The notes under the pieces: generated by a model
The model's input: the letters and a program-made list of their open reading frames with translations, nothing else
Database searches by the model: none
Told to the model about the DNA's origin: nothing
Source: Phymorhynchus buccinoides
Taxonomy: Eukaryota; Mollusca; Gastropoda; Neogastropoda; Raphitomidae
NCBI GenBank assembly: GCA_017654935.2
Contig: CM065694.1
Location: 2,238,513 to 2,302,512, forward strand
Direction: 5' to 3'
Length of the DNA stretch: 64,000 bases
Made by a program: the position numbers and the translations under genes
Shown: positions 11,703 to 22,170 of the stretch, piece after piece
Position numbering within the stretch: the first letter of the stretch is position 1
Layout: every line of letters begins with the position of its first letter

Positions 11703-11840
11703 TACCGCCTTGAACTACCTCCCTGACGCTGTGGCCACCAAAGAAAATAACCGCCTTGAACTACCTCCCTGACGCTGTAGCCACCAAAGAAAATAACCGC
11801 CTTGAACTACCTCCCTGACGCTGTGGCCACCAAAGAAAAT
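11703..11840. repeat. 46-bp tandem repeat x3
   Basis: A 46-bp unit containing CGCCTTGAACTACCTCCCTG and ending CACCAAAGAAAAT is repeated three times with one or two substitutions (TGTGGCC/TGTAGCC). Confidence 0.93.
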
Positions 11841-12480
11841 CGATACGGAAGGCAGCATGGCATCTGAGCGCGAGATGCTGAGAAAGAAAGCCTGATAACC
11901 CTAAGCAGAAAAACAACTATGTAATGTAGTACAGAAACGTTTCACTCAGCACGATCACACACATAAAAACACCCAAGAAGTTATGAAGAACCAACATACC
12001 TGTTGAATAATCATTGCCTTCAAAGTTCAGTGAATCAGAAGCGATGCTTCAAGATGTTGCCAAAACGATTCTGACAATTCTGCCATTTTTCTGTGTAAGG
12101 TTATCGCAGAATTGGCTTTAAAACCAGCGCAGCTTTCGACTCTGTTCTGTTCGAGAGCTGCTGCGGTGGCAAATATTGTTGTCGTGTCGTCTGGCGATAA
12201 TAGGCAGATGTCGACAGAGTTCTTTCCCTTGGGTGTTTTCGTTCTTCATTATTTTGGCAAGTCAATGTTGATTTTGTGGGTTATTATTTTATTTTTTCAA
12301 TGTTAATAAAGAAAGAAAAGGGTGACTGCTCGTCTAAGGCATTATAGTTTTGTTTTACTTCAATGGGTAAACATTTTCATTTTCATTTCTTTTTTCAAAA
12401 GTTGAGGTCGTCATAATTATTGTGTATATGGATAGTTAAGAAATGGAAAGTAAATCAAAACTTACATCCAACAGCCTCCC
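11841..12480 (+). other. possible 3' end of an unidentified transcript
   Basis: AATAAA at 12305-12310 lies in TTTTTCAATGTTAATAAAG. An acceptor-like GTAAGGTTATCGCAG lies at about 12095-12109, and a 64-codon frame (12112-12306) has no recognisable domain. The diverged counterpart before gene B (about 24560-24690, AATAAA at 24642) shares the signal and downstream sequence (CTTCAATGGG, CATTTTT). The signal was therefore part of the duplicated unit. Whether a transcript ends here is not shown. Confidence 0.3.
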
Positions 12481-12482
12481 CT

Positions 12483-12486
<4 letters not shown>

Positions 12487-12534
<48 letters not shown>

Positions 12535-12551
12535 CTCTCCCTCTCTCTCTC

Positions 12552-12593
<42 letters not shown>
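12487..12593. repeat. (CT)n microsatellite
   Basis: About 105 bp of CT with a few CC interruptions. It is longer in the third copy (61617-61757) and scrambled in the inverted copy (48398-48515). Confidence 0.95.
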
Positions 12594-12794
12594 GCAATAA
12601 CAATACTAGAAACATGAATAGTAATATCTTGGGTTTTATTTGCTTCTCTGTGACGTTTGCCAGTTGTTGTGTTGTTGTTATTCGCTTGTGTTTTGGTTAT
12701 TTGTTTTCTTATGTGTTTTGTTCTTTTTCTGCAAAATTGTAATTTTTAAAAAGTTTAATAAAAAAAAAACCATTTTCATTTATCATTTGTTGCC

Positions 12795-13089
12795 TAGAAG
12801 CATTGAAACAAAACGCTTCACTTGGGAAGGGGCGCTTTCTGTTTGCAATTTTTAAAAAATCATGCACTTTTGCAGATTCCTGAAATCACGTATATATTGC
12901 CTAGAACACGTAAGCACGTATTCTTTTCTCTCAGCAAGTTTTTTCCCCCATACAGTTACGAAATGCACGCGAACACCGTTCCAATGCATGAATAACTTTT
13001 CACAGGCTATTTCATTAGAAGCAGTTATTCTCAGTCTTCTACCGTCGTCGAACAGAAGAGGCAGTGATCCAACAAGCAGAGGCTAACTG
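12795..13089 (+). promoter_or_regulatory. gene A promoter region and non-coding first exon
   Basis: This block is conserved with 25041-25316 upstream of gene B (for example TTGCCTAGAAGCATT, GAAATCACGT, GAAATGCA.G.GAACA, CTCAGTCTTC). It ends in a strong donor: ACTG then GTAAGTAACC, with the exon ending at 13089. TCAGTC at 13031-13036 matches an initiator, so a start at A13033 would give a 57-bp non-coding exon. A TATATATT at about 12892 is not conserved in gene B. Exon limits are inferred from paralogue conservation and splice consensus. Confidence 0.55.
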
Positions 13090-13192
13090 GTAAGTAACCT
13101 TTTGCCTGCCATGGGCCATGTACACATTTACTCATTGTAGAGACGATGGTAACTTAACAGATACAATGAAGCCTTTTAATTTCTTCTTCCTT

Positions 13193-13440
13193 TTAAAACC
13201 CTTTCGCCGCCAGCCAAATTTCAGCCAAACATTTCCATTAAATTTACCTGTGTAGAGAACAAAATCCATCTGCAGTATTGGGAATTCTTCTGTGACAGAT
13301 ATAAAATAAGGTCTATCCTTACTTCCCAAAACTAAGACAATAAGGTCTTTGGATAATAGACCCCAATTTGATGCCTTTTAGTGACATAGGTGTTAAATCA
13401 CTGTGGTGCTAAAATGCGACTTAGGCGGTGAAAGGGTTAA
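13193..13440. mobile_element. TTAA-ended MITE, family 1
   Basis: This 248-bp element has ends AACCCTTTCGCCGCC and GGCGGTGAAAGGGTT, framed by TTAA. It lies in the gene A intron and matches 18607-18852 in inverted orientation. It is non-coding and piggyBac-like by termini. Confidence 0.8.
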
Positions 13441-13482
13441 GCTGTCAACTTCATCCCGTTGAAGATATGCTGCTTTTGTCAG

Positions 13483-14054
13483 TTAAAGGTGGACCCTGAC
13501 GGATGAGTTTTTGCAAGAAACACGTCCAGATCACCAGGTAAGCATCCTTTTCAGAGATCAGAGCACTCATTTTGCCCTGGTTTCCTATAAATCAAACCGT
13601 TCAATCGGCGATTCCTCCTTGGCGGAGGTGCTGGAAGTCAAATTATTTCACTGAAAGAGAAGGCGTGTGCCGTCTCTTTTGTAATGGCCGCCTGAGTTTA
13701 GACCAAATCGTTTGCACGAAATGTTCGCAATACAAACCTTTTCATTATTTTAATTTTATTTTATACAGTTTATCTAAAGGAGTTTCGCTCACAACAAAGG
13801 AAATAGCGTCAAAAAATGTTTTACTGCACTACGAAAAAGGAAAAACAATTCAACCACAATGGGATTGGCTTCCACCCATCCCATCCAAAATGGCTTCTCT
13901 CTCCGGCATCTCCGCCAAGGAGGAATCGCCGTTTTGACGGTTTGATTTATAGGAAACTAGAGCAAAGTGAGTGTTCCTATCCTTGAAAAGGCTGTCTTTC
14001 TGGTTATTTCGACGTGTTCCTTGCAAAATCTCATCCGTCAGGGTCCACCTTTAA
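13483..14054. mobile_element. TTAA-ended MITE, family 2, with ~160-bp inverted ends
   Basis: The element starts TTAAAGGTGGACCCTGACGG and ends with the complement at 14054. Its terminal inverted repeats extend about 160 bp with roughly 80-85% identity (CTATAAATCAAACCGT and CGATTCCTCCTTGGCGG recur inverted). The total is 572 bp, in the gene A intron. A second copy is at 17247-17829. The short ORF inside (13572-13937) reads through the arms and is not a transposase. Confidence 0.88.
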
Positions 14055-14077
14055 GTATTTCTTCTTTTAACGGGGAT

Positions 14078-14299
14078 ATAGGGGAAGACGGGGTAAAAAA
14101 AACCATGCGCGGGTAAGATGCCCATGCCAATTATCTCATGAAATGAACCAAATTTCAGTCACATTTTGCCCATGAGACGAACGCTAAACATTAACACTCG
14201 TCTCATGGGCAAACTTTGACTTAAATTTGCTTCACTTCGTGAGATAATTGGCATGGGCTTCTTACCCGCCCATGGGCTTTTTACCCCGTCTTACCCTAT
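14078..14299. mobile_element. fold-back MITE, near-complete palindrome
   Basis: A 222-bp element begins ATAGGGGAAGACGGGGTAAA and ends TTTACCCCGTCTTACCCTAT. Almost the whole length folds back on itself (CCATGCCAATTATCTCATGA recurs inverted; TTGCCCATGAGACGA faces TCGTCTCATGGGCAA). It lies 24 bp downstream of the family 2 element. Confidence 0.85.
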
Positions 14300-14464
14300 G
14301 TCAATATTGTCTCACAAATTGAATTTCCTGTTGTGTCCCTTTTCCCCTTAGTCTTAAAACACTCAAGTGCCAGGCCTAGTATGCATTCTCTGCAAACTTC
14401 AAAGCAACTAGATTTCACCGTATAGTATTTTCAATTGTCAGTTATTGATTCGGGTAGCAAATTG

Positions 14465-14850
14465 CTAAATTTCTAACCCAACCCCCCCCCCCCCCCACCT
14501 CCTTCACCTGCTCATCAAACCGTTCTTTAGGCGATATCGAAAATTTATCATGAAAAGAATGCCTATTCAACAAGACAAAAACTGGGTGGCGCTGCTCTTG
14601 TGATCACGCGTAGGAGCAGCCCAAATTTCACAGATAAGTCTCTGTGACAAGAAACACCAAATTACCAAATAGAAATTCAAGGCCTTTGATTTTTTTTTGG
14701 CTTATTGGAATTATCATTCTTAGAGATAGGCCTAAATGTAGATATGAATTGAATGCTATATTTTAAAAAATAAGTCAAAAGAAGTCCAAAGTCAAAAATA
14801 CTTTATTGTCACGTTTGGTGAAATTACAGTGTGGTCTCGTACAAGCACAG
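14465..14850. repeat. poly-C tract, SINE 3' tail and LINE-like 3' end
   Basis: A poly-C run (about 14483-14498) is followed at 14620-14672 by the SINE-A 3' end (AAATTTCACAGATAAGTCTC, GTGACAAGAAA). AAAGTCAAAAATACTTTATT at about 14789-14808 looks like an inverted retroelement 3' end (ACAATAAAGTATTTTTGAC on the minus strand). The segment 14440-14590 is recognisably homologous to 26100-26290 in gene B, so part of it predates the gene duplication. Confidence 0.6.
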
Positions 14851-15116
14851 CACAATCAAAGAAACACATTTGCATGCATGAAAAATGGAAACAAAACTAA
14901 GGAAAAATGAATGACAAATCATGCTTCGCAAAAATATTGAACATAGTTAGGGTCGATACAAGCGACTATCAAAACATTAAGAACTGCCCTCTTTCCCACC
15001 ATTTCTATTATCGCATTCATTTATTCACCCCCACCCTACCCCAAACCCCCACCCTCTCCAAGTCACCCCAAGTTTTCACATATTTCAGATAATATTCGAT
15101 TCTATGAGGAATGTCA

Positions 15117-15459
15117 TTACAATGGTGCTCTTCAGAGGCTTATGTTCAGCAATAGGTTAGTCTTCAGGGAGGATAACATTTAGCATCCTATTTGCTTCGT
15201 TTTACAATGGTGCTCTTCAGAGGCTTATGTTCAGCAATAGGTTAGTCTTCAGGGAGGATAACATTTAGCATCCTATTTGCTTCGTTTTACAATGGTGCTC
15301 TTCAGAGGCTTATGTTCAGCAATAGGTTAGTCTTCAGGGAGGATAACATTTAGCATCCTATTTGCTTCGTTTTACAATGGTGCTCTTCAGAGGCTTATGT
15401 TCAGCAATAGGTTAGTCTTCAGGGAGGATAACATTTAGCATCCTATTTGCTTCGTTTTG
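15117..15459. repeat. 85-bp tandem repeat x4 in the gene A intron
   Basis: The unit begins AATGGTGCTCTTCAGAGGC and contains AGGGAGGATAACATTTAGC. Starts at 15121, 15206, 15291 and 15376 are exactly 85 bp apart and the copies are nearly identical. The gene B intron has one diverged counterpart (about 27357-27432, GAGCTCTTCGAAAGC, AAGGAGGATAACATTTT), so gene A has a recent local amplification. Confidence 0.95.
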
Positions 15460-15652
15460 CGGTAAAATTTAAAAACTAACAAAAGAGAAAATAAAAAAGC
15501 ACATGCGTAGATGGGAAGAGAAAAAACCGTTAAGTAACATAATATATTACTGACCTATTATGTGCCAGAAACGGTGTGGATGAGGGATACGGAGCCTAAA
15601 TAACCCCTTTTTCCCTTTGTCCTGCAGACAACAAGAACCAAACGGGAAAACA

Positions 15653-16633
15653 ATGGCAGAGAAAGGGGGACGCGGTGGTCAATCTGACAAAGAGGACACG
15701 TCAAACGGAGCCCCCCACTCTTCAAACGCACAGTTTGACGATCCGACGGCTCTACCGAACAATCAGACTGTGAAACTTGAAAATATTCCTTTAACGGAAT
15801 CTCTGAAAAATATCACCTTTGACAAGTCTGAGTCTTCCTCGTCGCAGTCCTCGGACGGTGACCAACTGGATCGCCAGGCTGATCCAGCAGCCCGTGACGA
15901 GACCTCTTCCCCGTCACAGTCCTCGGACGGTGACCAACTGGATCGCCAGGCTGATCCAGCAGCCCGTGACGAGACCTCTTCCCCGTCACAGTCCTCGGAC
16001 GGTGGCCAACTGGATCGCCAGGCTGATCCAACAGCCCGTGACGAGACCTCTTCCTCGTCACAGTCCTCGGACGGTGACCAACTGGATCGCCAGGCTGATC
16101 CAGCAGCCCGTGACGAGACCTCTTCCGAGGAGGTTCCCATTGGGGCAGAAGCATCAAACTTTCGCCCGTCTCCACCTCCTCTTCGACAGAACCCTGAGAC
16201 AGGAGCGGACAATGAAACAGAAAGGGAGGAGGGGCTTTTGGGAGTCGCTGCTGGTGGTGCTGCTGAGAACGCGAAGGTTGTGGAAAGACGCAGCCACCCT
16301 TTTGTCGCACTCAGCTTGGATCAGCTGGCAACAGCATTTATTCTGCTACACTGGCGCTATCGGGAGCACAAAGACGGCGAGATCATCGCTGAACAGCTGA
16401 TGCACTGCTCTTTCCAGCCCCCTCCAGAGGTTGACCTCAGGCTGTTGACCCGTCTTGGGAACGGACAGCCCAGCTTTGAATTCTTCGCCCACCATTCCAA
16501 GGACAGTTCCACTCACCCTGCCGACATGGGGCTGAGGGAAGGAGAGCGGGATTTGCTGTACAGCGTGATGAAATGGCTGCAGCTGGTGCTGCAGTGGTAC
16601 GAAAATGAGAACCCCAAATCATTAGTGGGTTGA
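15653..16633 (+). CDS. gene A: Ser/acidic-repeat protein, unknown family
   Basis: A 326-residue protein encoded in one exon. The chosen start is ATG at 15653, just after an acceptor (TTTGTCCTGCAG, exon from about 15628); gene B aligns at the same MAEKG start. Residues 1-63 are polar. Residues 64-159 are four 24-residue repeats (SQSSDGDQLDRQADPAARDE plus TSSP). The motif EEVPIGAEAS (159-168) is shared with gene B. From about 220 a likely helical domain holds HWRYREHKD, CSFQPPPEV (QPPPEV at 255-260) and a C-terminal WLQLVLQWYENENPK. There is no signal peptide, membrane segment or known catalytic motif. GC is above the flanks, and AATAAA is at 17089. I do not recognise the family; the function is unknown. 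The gene looks intact. Confidence 0.82.
   Translation: MAEKGGRGGQSDKEDTSNGAPHSSNAQFDDPTALPNNQTVKLENIPLTESLKNITFDKSESSSSQSSDGDQLDRQADPAARDETSSPSQSSDGDQLDRQADPAARDETSSPSQSSDGGQLDRQADPTARDETSSSSQSSDGDQLDRQADPAARDETSSEEVPIGAEASNFRPSPPPLRQNPETGADNETEREEGLLGVAAGGAAENAKVVERRSHPFVALSLDQLATAFILLHWRYREHKDGEIIAEQLMHCSFQPPPEVDLRLLTRLGNGQPSFEFFAHHSKDSSTHPADMGLREGERDLLYSVMKWLQLVLQWYENENPKSLVG
15842..16129 (+). repeat. 72-bp coding repeat x4 in gene A
   Basis: Four in-frame 72-bp units encode SQSSDGDQLDRQADPAARDE plus TSSP, with G for D and T for A substitutions in unit 3. The last codon of unit 4 is GAG, leading into EEVPIG. Gene B has a single related unit (EDQADGAARDDSSSEE), so the expansion is specific to gene A. 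Because 72 is divisible by 3, two antisense frames and another sense frame also stay open; these are shadows. Confidence 0.95.
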
Positions 16634-17110
16634 TTCCAGTGCCAATACTTTTCAACCTGCAAAACGGAGTATTGTGCTTTGAAAACTCAAAGAAATAACA
16701 CCCATCATATTTGTATGCAAATTTAAAGTTCATAACTATTTTTGTTTTACCTCTAACTGTGTACCCTGGAATGTTATGGTATGCGCCATGATAGAACTCA
16801 GTTTAGAATGTTTGCCTGTTTTTGTTTTTTTTGTTTTTAACCATCGTTAACATAGAAAGACTGATCGCGTAGAACCGTTTCTGATCATCGTAATGAAGTT
16901 ATCATCTTGTTGTGTTATCATTTAGAAGTCGCTTAATACACTTTGATTTTCATAACCTTTTACATGCTCGAATACTCGTGTTTTAACCCTACGGTCGTGT
17001 ATTTACCTGTTCGATTTTGAGAATCGCTGCCCTACAATGTTGCTTTGATCGAAACAATCACTGTACCCAAGAAGATGGATATATTTTTAATAAAGGTTTG
17101 AAATCATGAC
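16634..17110 (+). terminator. gene A 3' UTR and polyadenylation signal
   Basis: AATAAA at 17089-17094 follows ATCACTGTACCCAAGAAG, and T/GT-rich DNA follows at 17123. The same arrangement (ATCACTGTACGCAAGAAG, AATAAA) ends gene B at 28911, showing that the 3' UTR was duplicated with the coding exon. Confidence 0.75.
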
Positions 17111-17246
17111 CATATTGATTATAGGTGTTTTTTTCTGTGAATGCATGGGAAAGGTTGAGGATGATCTCGAAAGATATCATTGACTAGCTTCATACATATA
17201 AGACTTAAAAACTATTTCCATTATTGTTAACCAACATGGTCTTGTT

Positions 17247-17829
17247 TTAAAGGTGGACCCTGACGGAATGAGTTTTTGCAAGAAACACGCGTCGAGATCA
17301 CCAGAAAGACAGCATTTTCAAGGATCGGAACACTCGCTTTGCTCTGGTTTCCTAGAAATAAAACCGTCAAAACGGCGATTCCTCCTTGGCGGAGATGCCT
17401 GAGAGAGTAGCCATTTTGGATGGGGTGGGTGGCGGTCACTCATTGTGGTTGAAGCGTTTTTTTCTTTTTTTGCAGTGCAGTAAAAAAAAAAGAGGAGCTT
17501 TTTTGCAGTGCAGTAAAAAAAATGGAGCTATTTCCTTTGTTGTGCGCGAAACTCCTTTAGTTGTATAAAAAATAAAAAATAAAAAGGCTTGTATTGCGAA
17601 AATGTCGTGCAAACGATTTGGCGGCCATTAGAAAAGAGACGGCAAACGCCTTCTCTTTGGGTGAAAGAATTTGACTTCCAGCACCTCCGCCAAGGAGGAA
17701 TCGCCGATTTGACGGTTTGATTTCTAGGAAACCAGAGCAAAGTGAGTGTTGCGATCTCTGTAAAGGGTGTTTTCCTGGTGATCTCGACGTGTTTCTTAAA
17801 AAAACTCATCCGTCAGGGTGCTCCTTTAA
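17247..17829. mobile_element. TTAA-ended MITE, family 2, second copy
   Basis: Framed by TTAA, with ends AAAGGTGGACCCTGACGG and GTCAGGGTGCTCCTTT. It shares the CGATTCCTCCTTGGCGG arm and the internal GCAATACAAG region with 13483-14054. It is 583 bp and lies just downstream of gene A. T-rich runs (17456-17520) sit in the loop. Confidence 0.86.
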
Positions 17830-17998
17830 CAGATTGTGTTCACAAGTACTTGAATCTACAAAAAAACTAAGTGCACACCAATCTCAGCTCCTTTTCTTTC
17901 TTTTTTCACCGTGATCACCATACCCAAACCTTGGTGAGAGTTTGCCATTTCTTCACCTTACTGCAAGTGCTAAACATATTATTGTTACAAGAACAGTT

Positions 17999-18163
17999 AT
18001 GCCAGACTACTGGATTGTAGCGACATATTTGAAAGAAGAAGAAGACGAAGAAGAAGAAAATATGCTCAAACCCAATTTTCATAAGCTGGTTGAAATTGAC
18101 GATCAGTATTCTTCTAAATTTGACGGAAGCAGACAGTGTATTACAAAAAGAACTAAGCAATAA
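17999..18163 (+). CDS. doubtful 54-codon ORF, acidic
   Basis: From ATG at 17999 the frame encodes 54 residues with an EEEDEEEE run (13-20) and a basic C-terminal end (KRTKQ), followed by AATAAA at 18249. The frame stays open upstream to about 17915. It could be the last exon of an unrecognised gene or chance; the Glu run comes from a GAAGAA simple repeat. No family is recognised and there is no support beyond composition and the downstream signal. Confidence 0.2.
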   Translation: MPDYWIVATYLKEEEDEEEENMLKPNFHKLVEIDDQYSSKFDGSRQCITKRTKQ

Positions 18164-18606
18164 GAACAGGCAACAGGCAAGGATACATAAATCACCCAAC
18201 ATTAATTACCAAAAAACAGTCCACTGAAATTCATTGTTTTATATGTAAAATAAAACTGGGCAGATTAGGCATTCTAGTGACCATTATTTGTTGTCAAAAG
18301 TGATATTTTCAAAGAATAAAAACTATCTTTAAACAAGCGCGGATTCGCAATCGTTTGTGGCACGCCCAGCGATCTATTTTTACCACTCCAATCATTACAT
18401 ACACTGAGTCGCCTCCCCTGGCTTTTCAATAATTTTAATCTGTAAACCAGAATGTTATCTCTGCACCATTTCGTAACTTTTTATATCTTTTGGAAAACAT
18501 TTAAAACTATTTATCCTACTTATACTCATCGAAAGAAGCGCCGGATACACGCACGTCGTGTCTGTTGCAGTGTCTCTTATTACGTATGTTTATTATTTTG
18601 TACGCT

Positions 18607-18852
18607 TTAACCCTTTCACCGCCAATGTCGCATTTTAGCACCATGATTCTTTAACACCCATGTCACTGAAAGGCATCGAATCAGGGCCTGTTATCCAAAG
18701 ACCCTATGTTCTTACATTTATGAGGTAATGGTAGGCCTAATGTTACACATGTCACAGAGGAATTTGCAATATTGCAGAAATATTGTTTTCTCTACCCAGT
18801 TAAGTTTAATGGTATTATTTGGCTGAAAAATGGCTGGCGGCGAAAGGGTTAA
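18607..18852. mobile_element. TTAA-ended MITE, family 1, best-preserved copy
   Basis: TTAACCCTTTCACCGCC at the left and GGCGGCGAAAGGGTTAA at the right give a clean 246-bp element with short inverted tips and an asymmetric interior (CACCCATGTCACTGAAAGGC, TGTTATCCAAAGACCC). TTAA plus CCC-type tips fits a piggyBac-like non-autonomous element. Confidence 0.85.
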
Positions 18853-19690
18853 AATGAAGATTAGTGTGCTCTGTTCAGTATACAATTCTTTCCATACTTT
18901 TTTTTTTTTTTTAAATTTTTATGTCCCATAAAAAATTATGTACCTTGCCGGGTCGAGAGGACGTAAAACACTATCTTTCTCTCATACCTTTTTTCTCCAA
19001 CTAAATAAAGAGTAATGTCCCATATGGCTACGGCCGGGAGGACGTAAAGCTAAGTTTCGTCGCCATACCTAAGGACTGTAGATATGTAGATATGACAACT
19101 GAAATGTTACTTTATGCCCAAGTATTTTTTTCTCTTTTACAATATGTGCGACAATTTTGGAAATATGTGCGACAATTTTGGACCGACCGACAGACCGACA
19201 AAGTGAGTTATAGGTTTGTGGCTTGTGCCACAAACAAAAACCAATAGGCTTAATATGGACTTTCCTCTTTAAAAGTGGTTGGTTTTGTTTTTTTACAATA
19301 ATATTCATCCTCTCCACAGTAAAACGGTCATGTTGCTTTCAAATCACAGTCCTGCTCTGCGAGTATAGCCACGTGGAAACAGCACGCGCTTTATCAAACA
19401 GTAAGTAGCGTCTTCAATATCGTATATATAACCAAGGTGATTTCAATATCGTATATATAACCAAGGTGATTTCAATATCGTATATATAACCAAGGTGATT
19501 TCACTTTCATATTTTATTAATACCGTCCATAAGGGTCTCTGACCGATTGGACGCTAATCTTATCACCATCCACTTTCAGTGTGCATTTCTTTTTTTCGTT
19601 AAATCGCATAATCATTTAAGTTGAGGAGGCGAGCAAGACCCATTGTGTGGTTATTAAAACATCTCTATGCCTTCACACACATACGAAGCC
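18853..19690. other. intergenic DNA with short repeats
   Basis: No gene is visible. GGAGGACGTAAA-type phrases occur at about 18957 and 19040 (complement also at 8705), marking a degraded dispersed repeat. 19411-19497 is a 29-bp unit (TTTCAATATCGTATATATAA plus CCAAGGTGA) repeated three times. Confidence 0.6.
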
Positions 19691-19693
19691 TGA

Positions 19694-19879
<186 letters not shown>

Positions 19880-20154
19880 AAAATGTCCCCCCACACCGGC
19901 TGTTCTAAAACATCTCTCTGGTAGAGAGGGGGGGGTGTCCCCGGGGGGGTGTCCCCTGAGAATCTCCTCAAAGAAAACCATAAAAAATAGTTTTAAAATA
20001 TATGAAACCCGTCGTGACGGCATTATGTATATTTGTTTGTGTGAAACATCCTGCTAAGCCCCAACACACCCCTCTAAACCAACGCCAAAAACCAACACGT
20101 TTGCGTGTCCACAACAGTGGTTTTCTATTTGTCCTATTTTTTCATGTTTAATTT

Positions 20155-20445
20155 TGTGTGTGTGTGCGCGTACGTGTGCGTGCGTTCGCGTACGTGCATG
20201 TGTGTCTTGTATGCCGTGTCGTATGATTATTGTGTGGGTATTTGCAGGTCTATGTCTATGTGTGAGTGTCCGTGTGCATGTGTGCATATGTGTACGCGAA
20301 CGCGTACGTTGTGTTAGTTCTTGTATAACTGTGCGGTATGCATGTTGGGTATTTGTGTTAAGTATGCATTTGCATTCGCGTGTGTGTGCATGTGTTTGCG
20401 TACATGTTCGCATGTGTGTGTTGGCGCGCGCATGCATGCGTGTGG

Positions 20446-20496
<51 letters not shown>

Positions 20497-20545
20497 CGTG
20501 CGCGTGTATGCGCGCGCCTATGTGTGTGTGTGTGTGTGTGTGTGG
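20155..20545. repeat. GT-rich cryptic simple sequence
   Basis: GT/GC/TATG-rich DNA with a pure (GT)n core at about 20450-20491 and another at 20521-20543. A similar tract at 20710-20810 flanks the SINE on its other side. Confidence 0.9.
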
Positions 20546-20552
20546 GCACATG

Positions 20553-20583
<31 letters not shown>

Positions 20584-20703
20584 TCCACGTTCAGACCGTA
20601 AGGCCTAGTGCAAAGTGAGAGGGAAAATCCCCTGTACCCAGGTTCGAACTCGGGTTTACTTGACACGAAGCGAACGCGCTACCAATGGTGCCACTCTACA
20701 CCG
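20543..20703 (-). mobile_element. tRNA-derived SINE (SINE-B), minus-strand copy
   Basis: On the minus strand it starts near 20703 with GTAGAGTGGCACCATTGGTA, then a B-box-like GAGTTCGAACCT, then TCTTTCGGATGAGACGATAA. It is homologous to 4613-4850 but truncated at the 3' side by the GT microsatellite. It is embedded in GT-rich DNA. Confidence 0.8.
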
Positions 20704-21106
20704 TATATACCTGCGTGCGTGCGTGTGTGTGTGTGTGCGTGTGCGTGCGTGCGTGCGTGCGTGCGCGCGTGCGCGTGTGTGTGCGCGCGCCTGTGTGTGT
20801 GTGTGTGCTTGCTTTACATGCTAGTAGAGCCTGTGTGTTTTGCTTGACTGTGAGCTTGTTTGTAAGAACCCTGTTTGTACACTGTTGTGTGAGGCCTTGA
20901 ACTTGATAGTGAGTGCATTACAAGCGTAAATGCGCTACTGGGCGTGTGTGCAACACAGAAGAGAAAGGAGGCAACGAAACAAACATGATTATGCCCCCTA
21001 CACGTGCAATACGAACAGAAGCACCGATAGACTGAGCAGAGTGACAGACAAAATTAGACAAGAGTTAAATAGATATACACTCCCCATGGGGTCTTTCGTA
21101 AAATTA

Positions 21107-21639
21107 CACTACTCACAAAAAGTTAAGGATCACTATGAGAAAACAGGTGCGCAATAAACTCCGTTCGCTCCTGTTATTTTTTTCTCAGTCAAGCCAAATT
21201 GTTATGAATTCTTGTTCAGCTGTAAGTGGGCGATGTTGTGTTAGTGGAAACATTGCACGTGATTCTCTATTACTGAGCTTGGCAGCAAAAGAAAAAGCGG
21301 AAACTTGCGAAAAAGGACCTTGTTTGGGATCGTTCTGCATGAACACATTGCACAAGCCAGATGGAAAAACCATTATGCACGTGCAAGCACTGCTGTTTAT
21401 GTGTGAGATGCTGTCTCTTGCTTGGCTTTATAAGAAGACATACCTGTGGCTGTGCGGGGGCCACTGTCACAGCTTACTAATGACTGGCAGTTTTGATACA
21501 TGATATTGGTGACACCTTCCTGTCTCTTGTGTATGTAACTGCCAAGTTTTAAGTTTTAAGTTTCAGACGCGAAGCATTTGGAGGTTGCAAGTAAAACATG
21601 TGTATTTTCAAATTGTTCCCTAACTTTTTGTGGGCAGCT
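21107..21639. mobile_element. Tc1/mariner-like MITE, 533 bp, TA flanked
   Basis: The left end CACTACTCACAAAAAGTTAA and the right end TAACTTTTTGTGGGCAGCT are inverted repeats of about 24 bp, with a TA on each side (21105-21106, 21640-21641). TA duplication and this length suit a non-autonomous Tc1/mariner element. The 122-codon frame inside has no transposase motif. Confidence 0.75.
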
Positions 21640-22089
21640 TATATAACAACAACAAAATATTACTAAGATTCGACAAATAGTTGGTGCTCTGAATTTTTTT
21701 TAAAGACCATTGAAAGCTCTTTTGGTTTTAATTTGTTTAGACTTTACTTACAAATAACTTCCCCTCCCGCTTCCCACAGCATTAACTTTTCCCACCGAAA
21801 CTTTTGAACACATTATTTAGACTAAAAGGGTTTAAAACGACATGGAGTTTAAAATCCAGTGAATGGAATTGAAAAGAAAAAGTACGTGGAAATTCGCTGT
21901 ATTTGTTTCGATTTTGTCAACGCTTCCTAAACGAGGAGACGGGTACACAATAAAATAGGTATCCAGTACACTTCTCTTCATTCCTCTTTTTTATTTTCAC
22001 ATGTCTGTGACACACACACACACACACACACACACACCACACACCACACACACACACACACACACACCACACACACACCACACACACCA

Positions 22090-22170
<81 letters not shown>

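Noticed and set aside
12112..12306. 64-codon frame before the AATAAA at 12305
   Set aside because: It is short, has no recognisable domain, and is not visibly preserved in the homologous DNA before gene B. It is kept only as a possible transcript end.
15763..16400. Antisense and alternate-frame ORFs of 149-193 codons over gene A
   Set aside because: They stay open because the 72-bp repeat is a multiple of three. Only the frame starting at 15653 is shared in register with gene B.
21135..21503. 122-codon frame inside the Tc1/mariner-like element
   Set aside because: No DDE transposase motif or helix-turn-helix is seen, and the element length fits a non-autonomous MITE.
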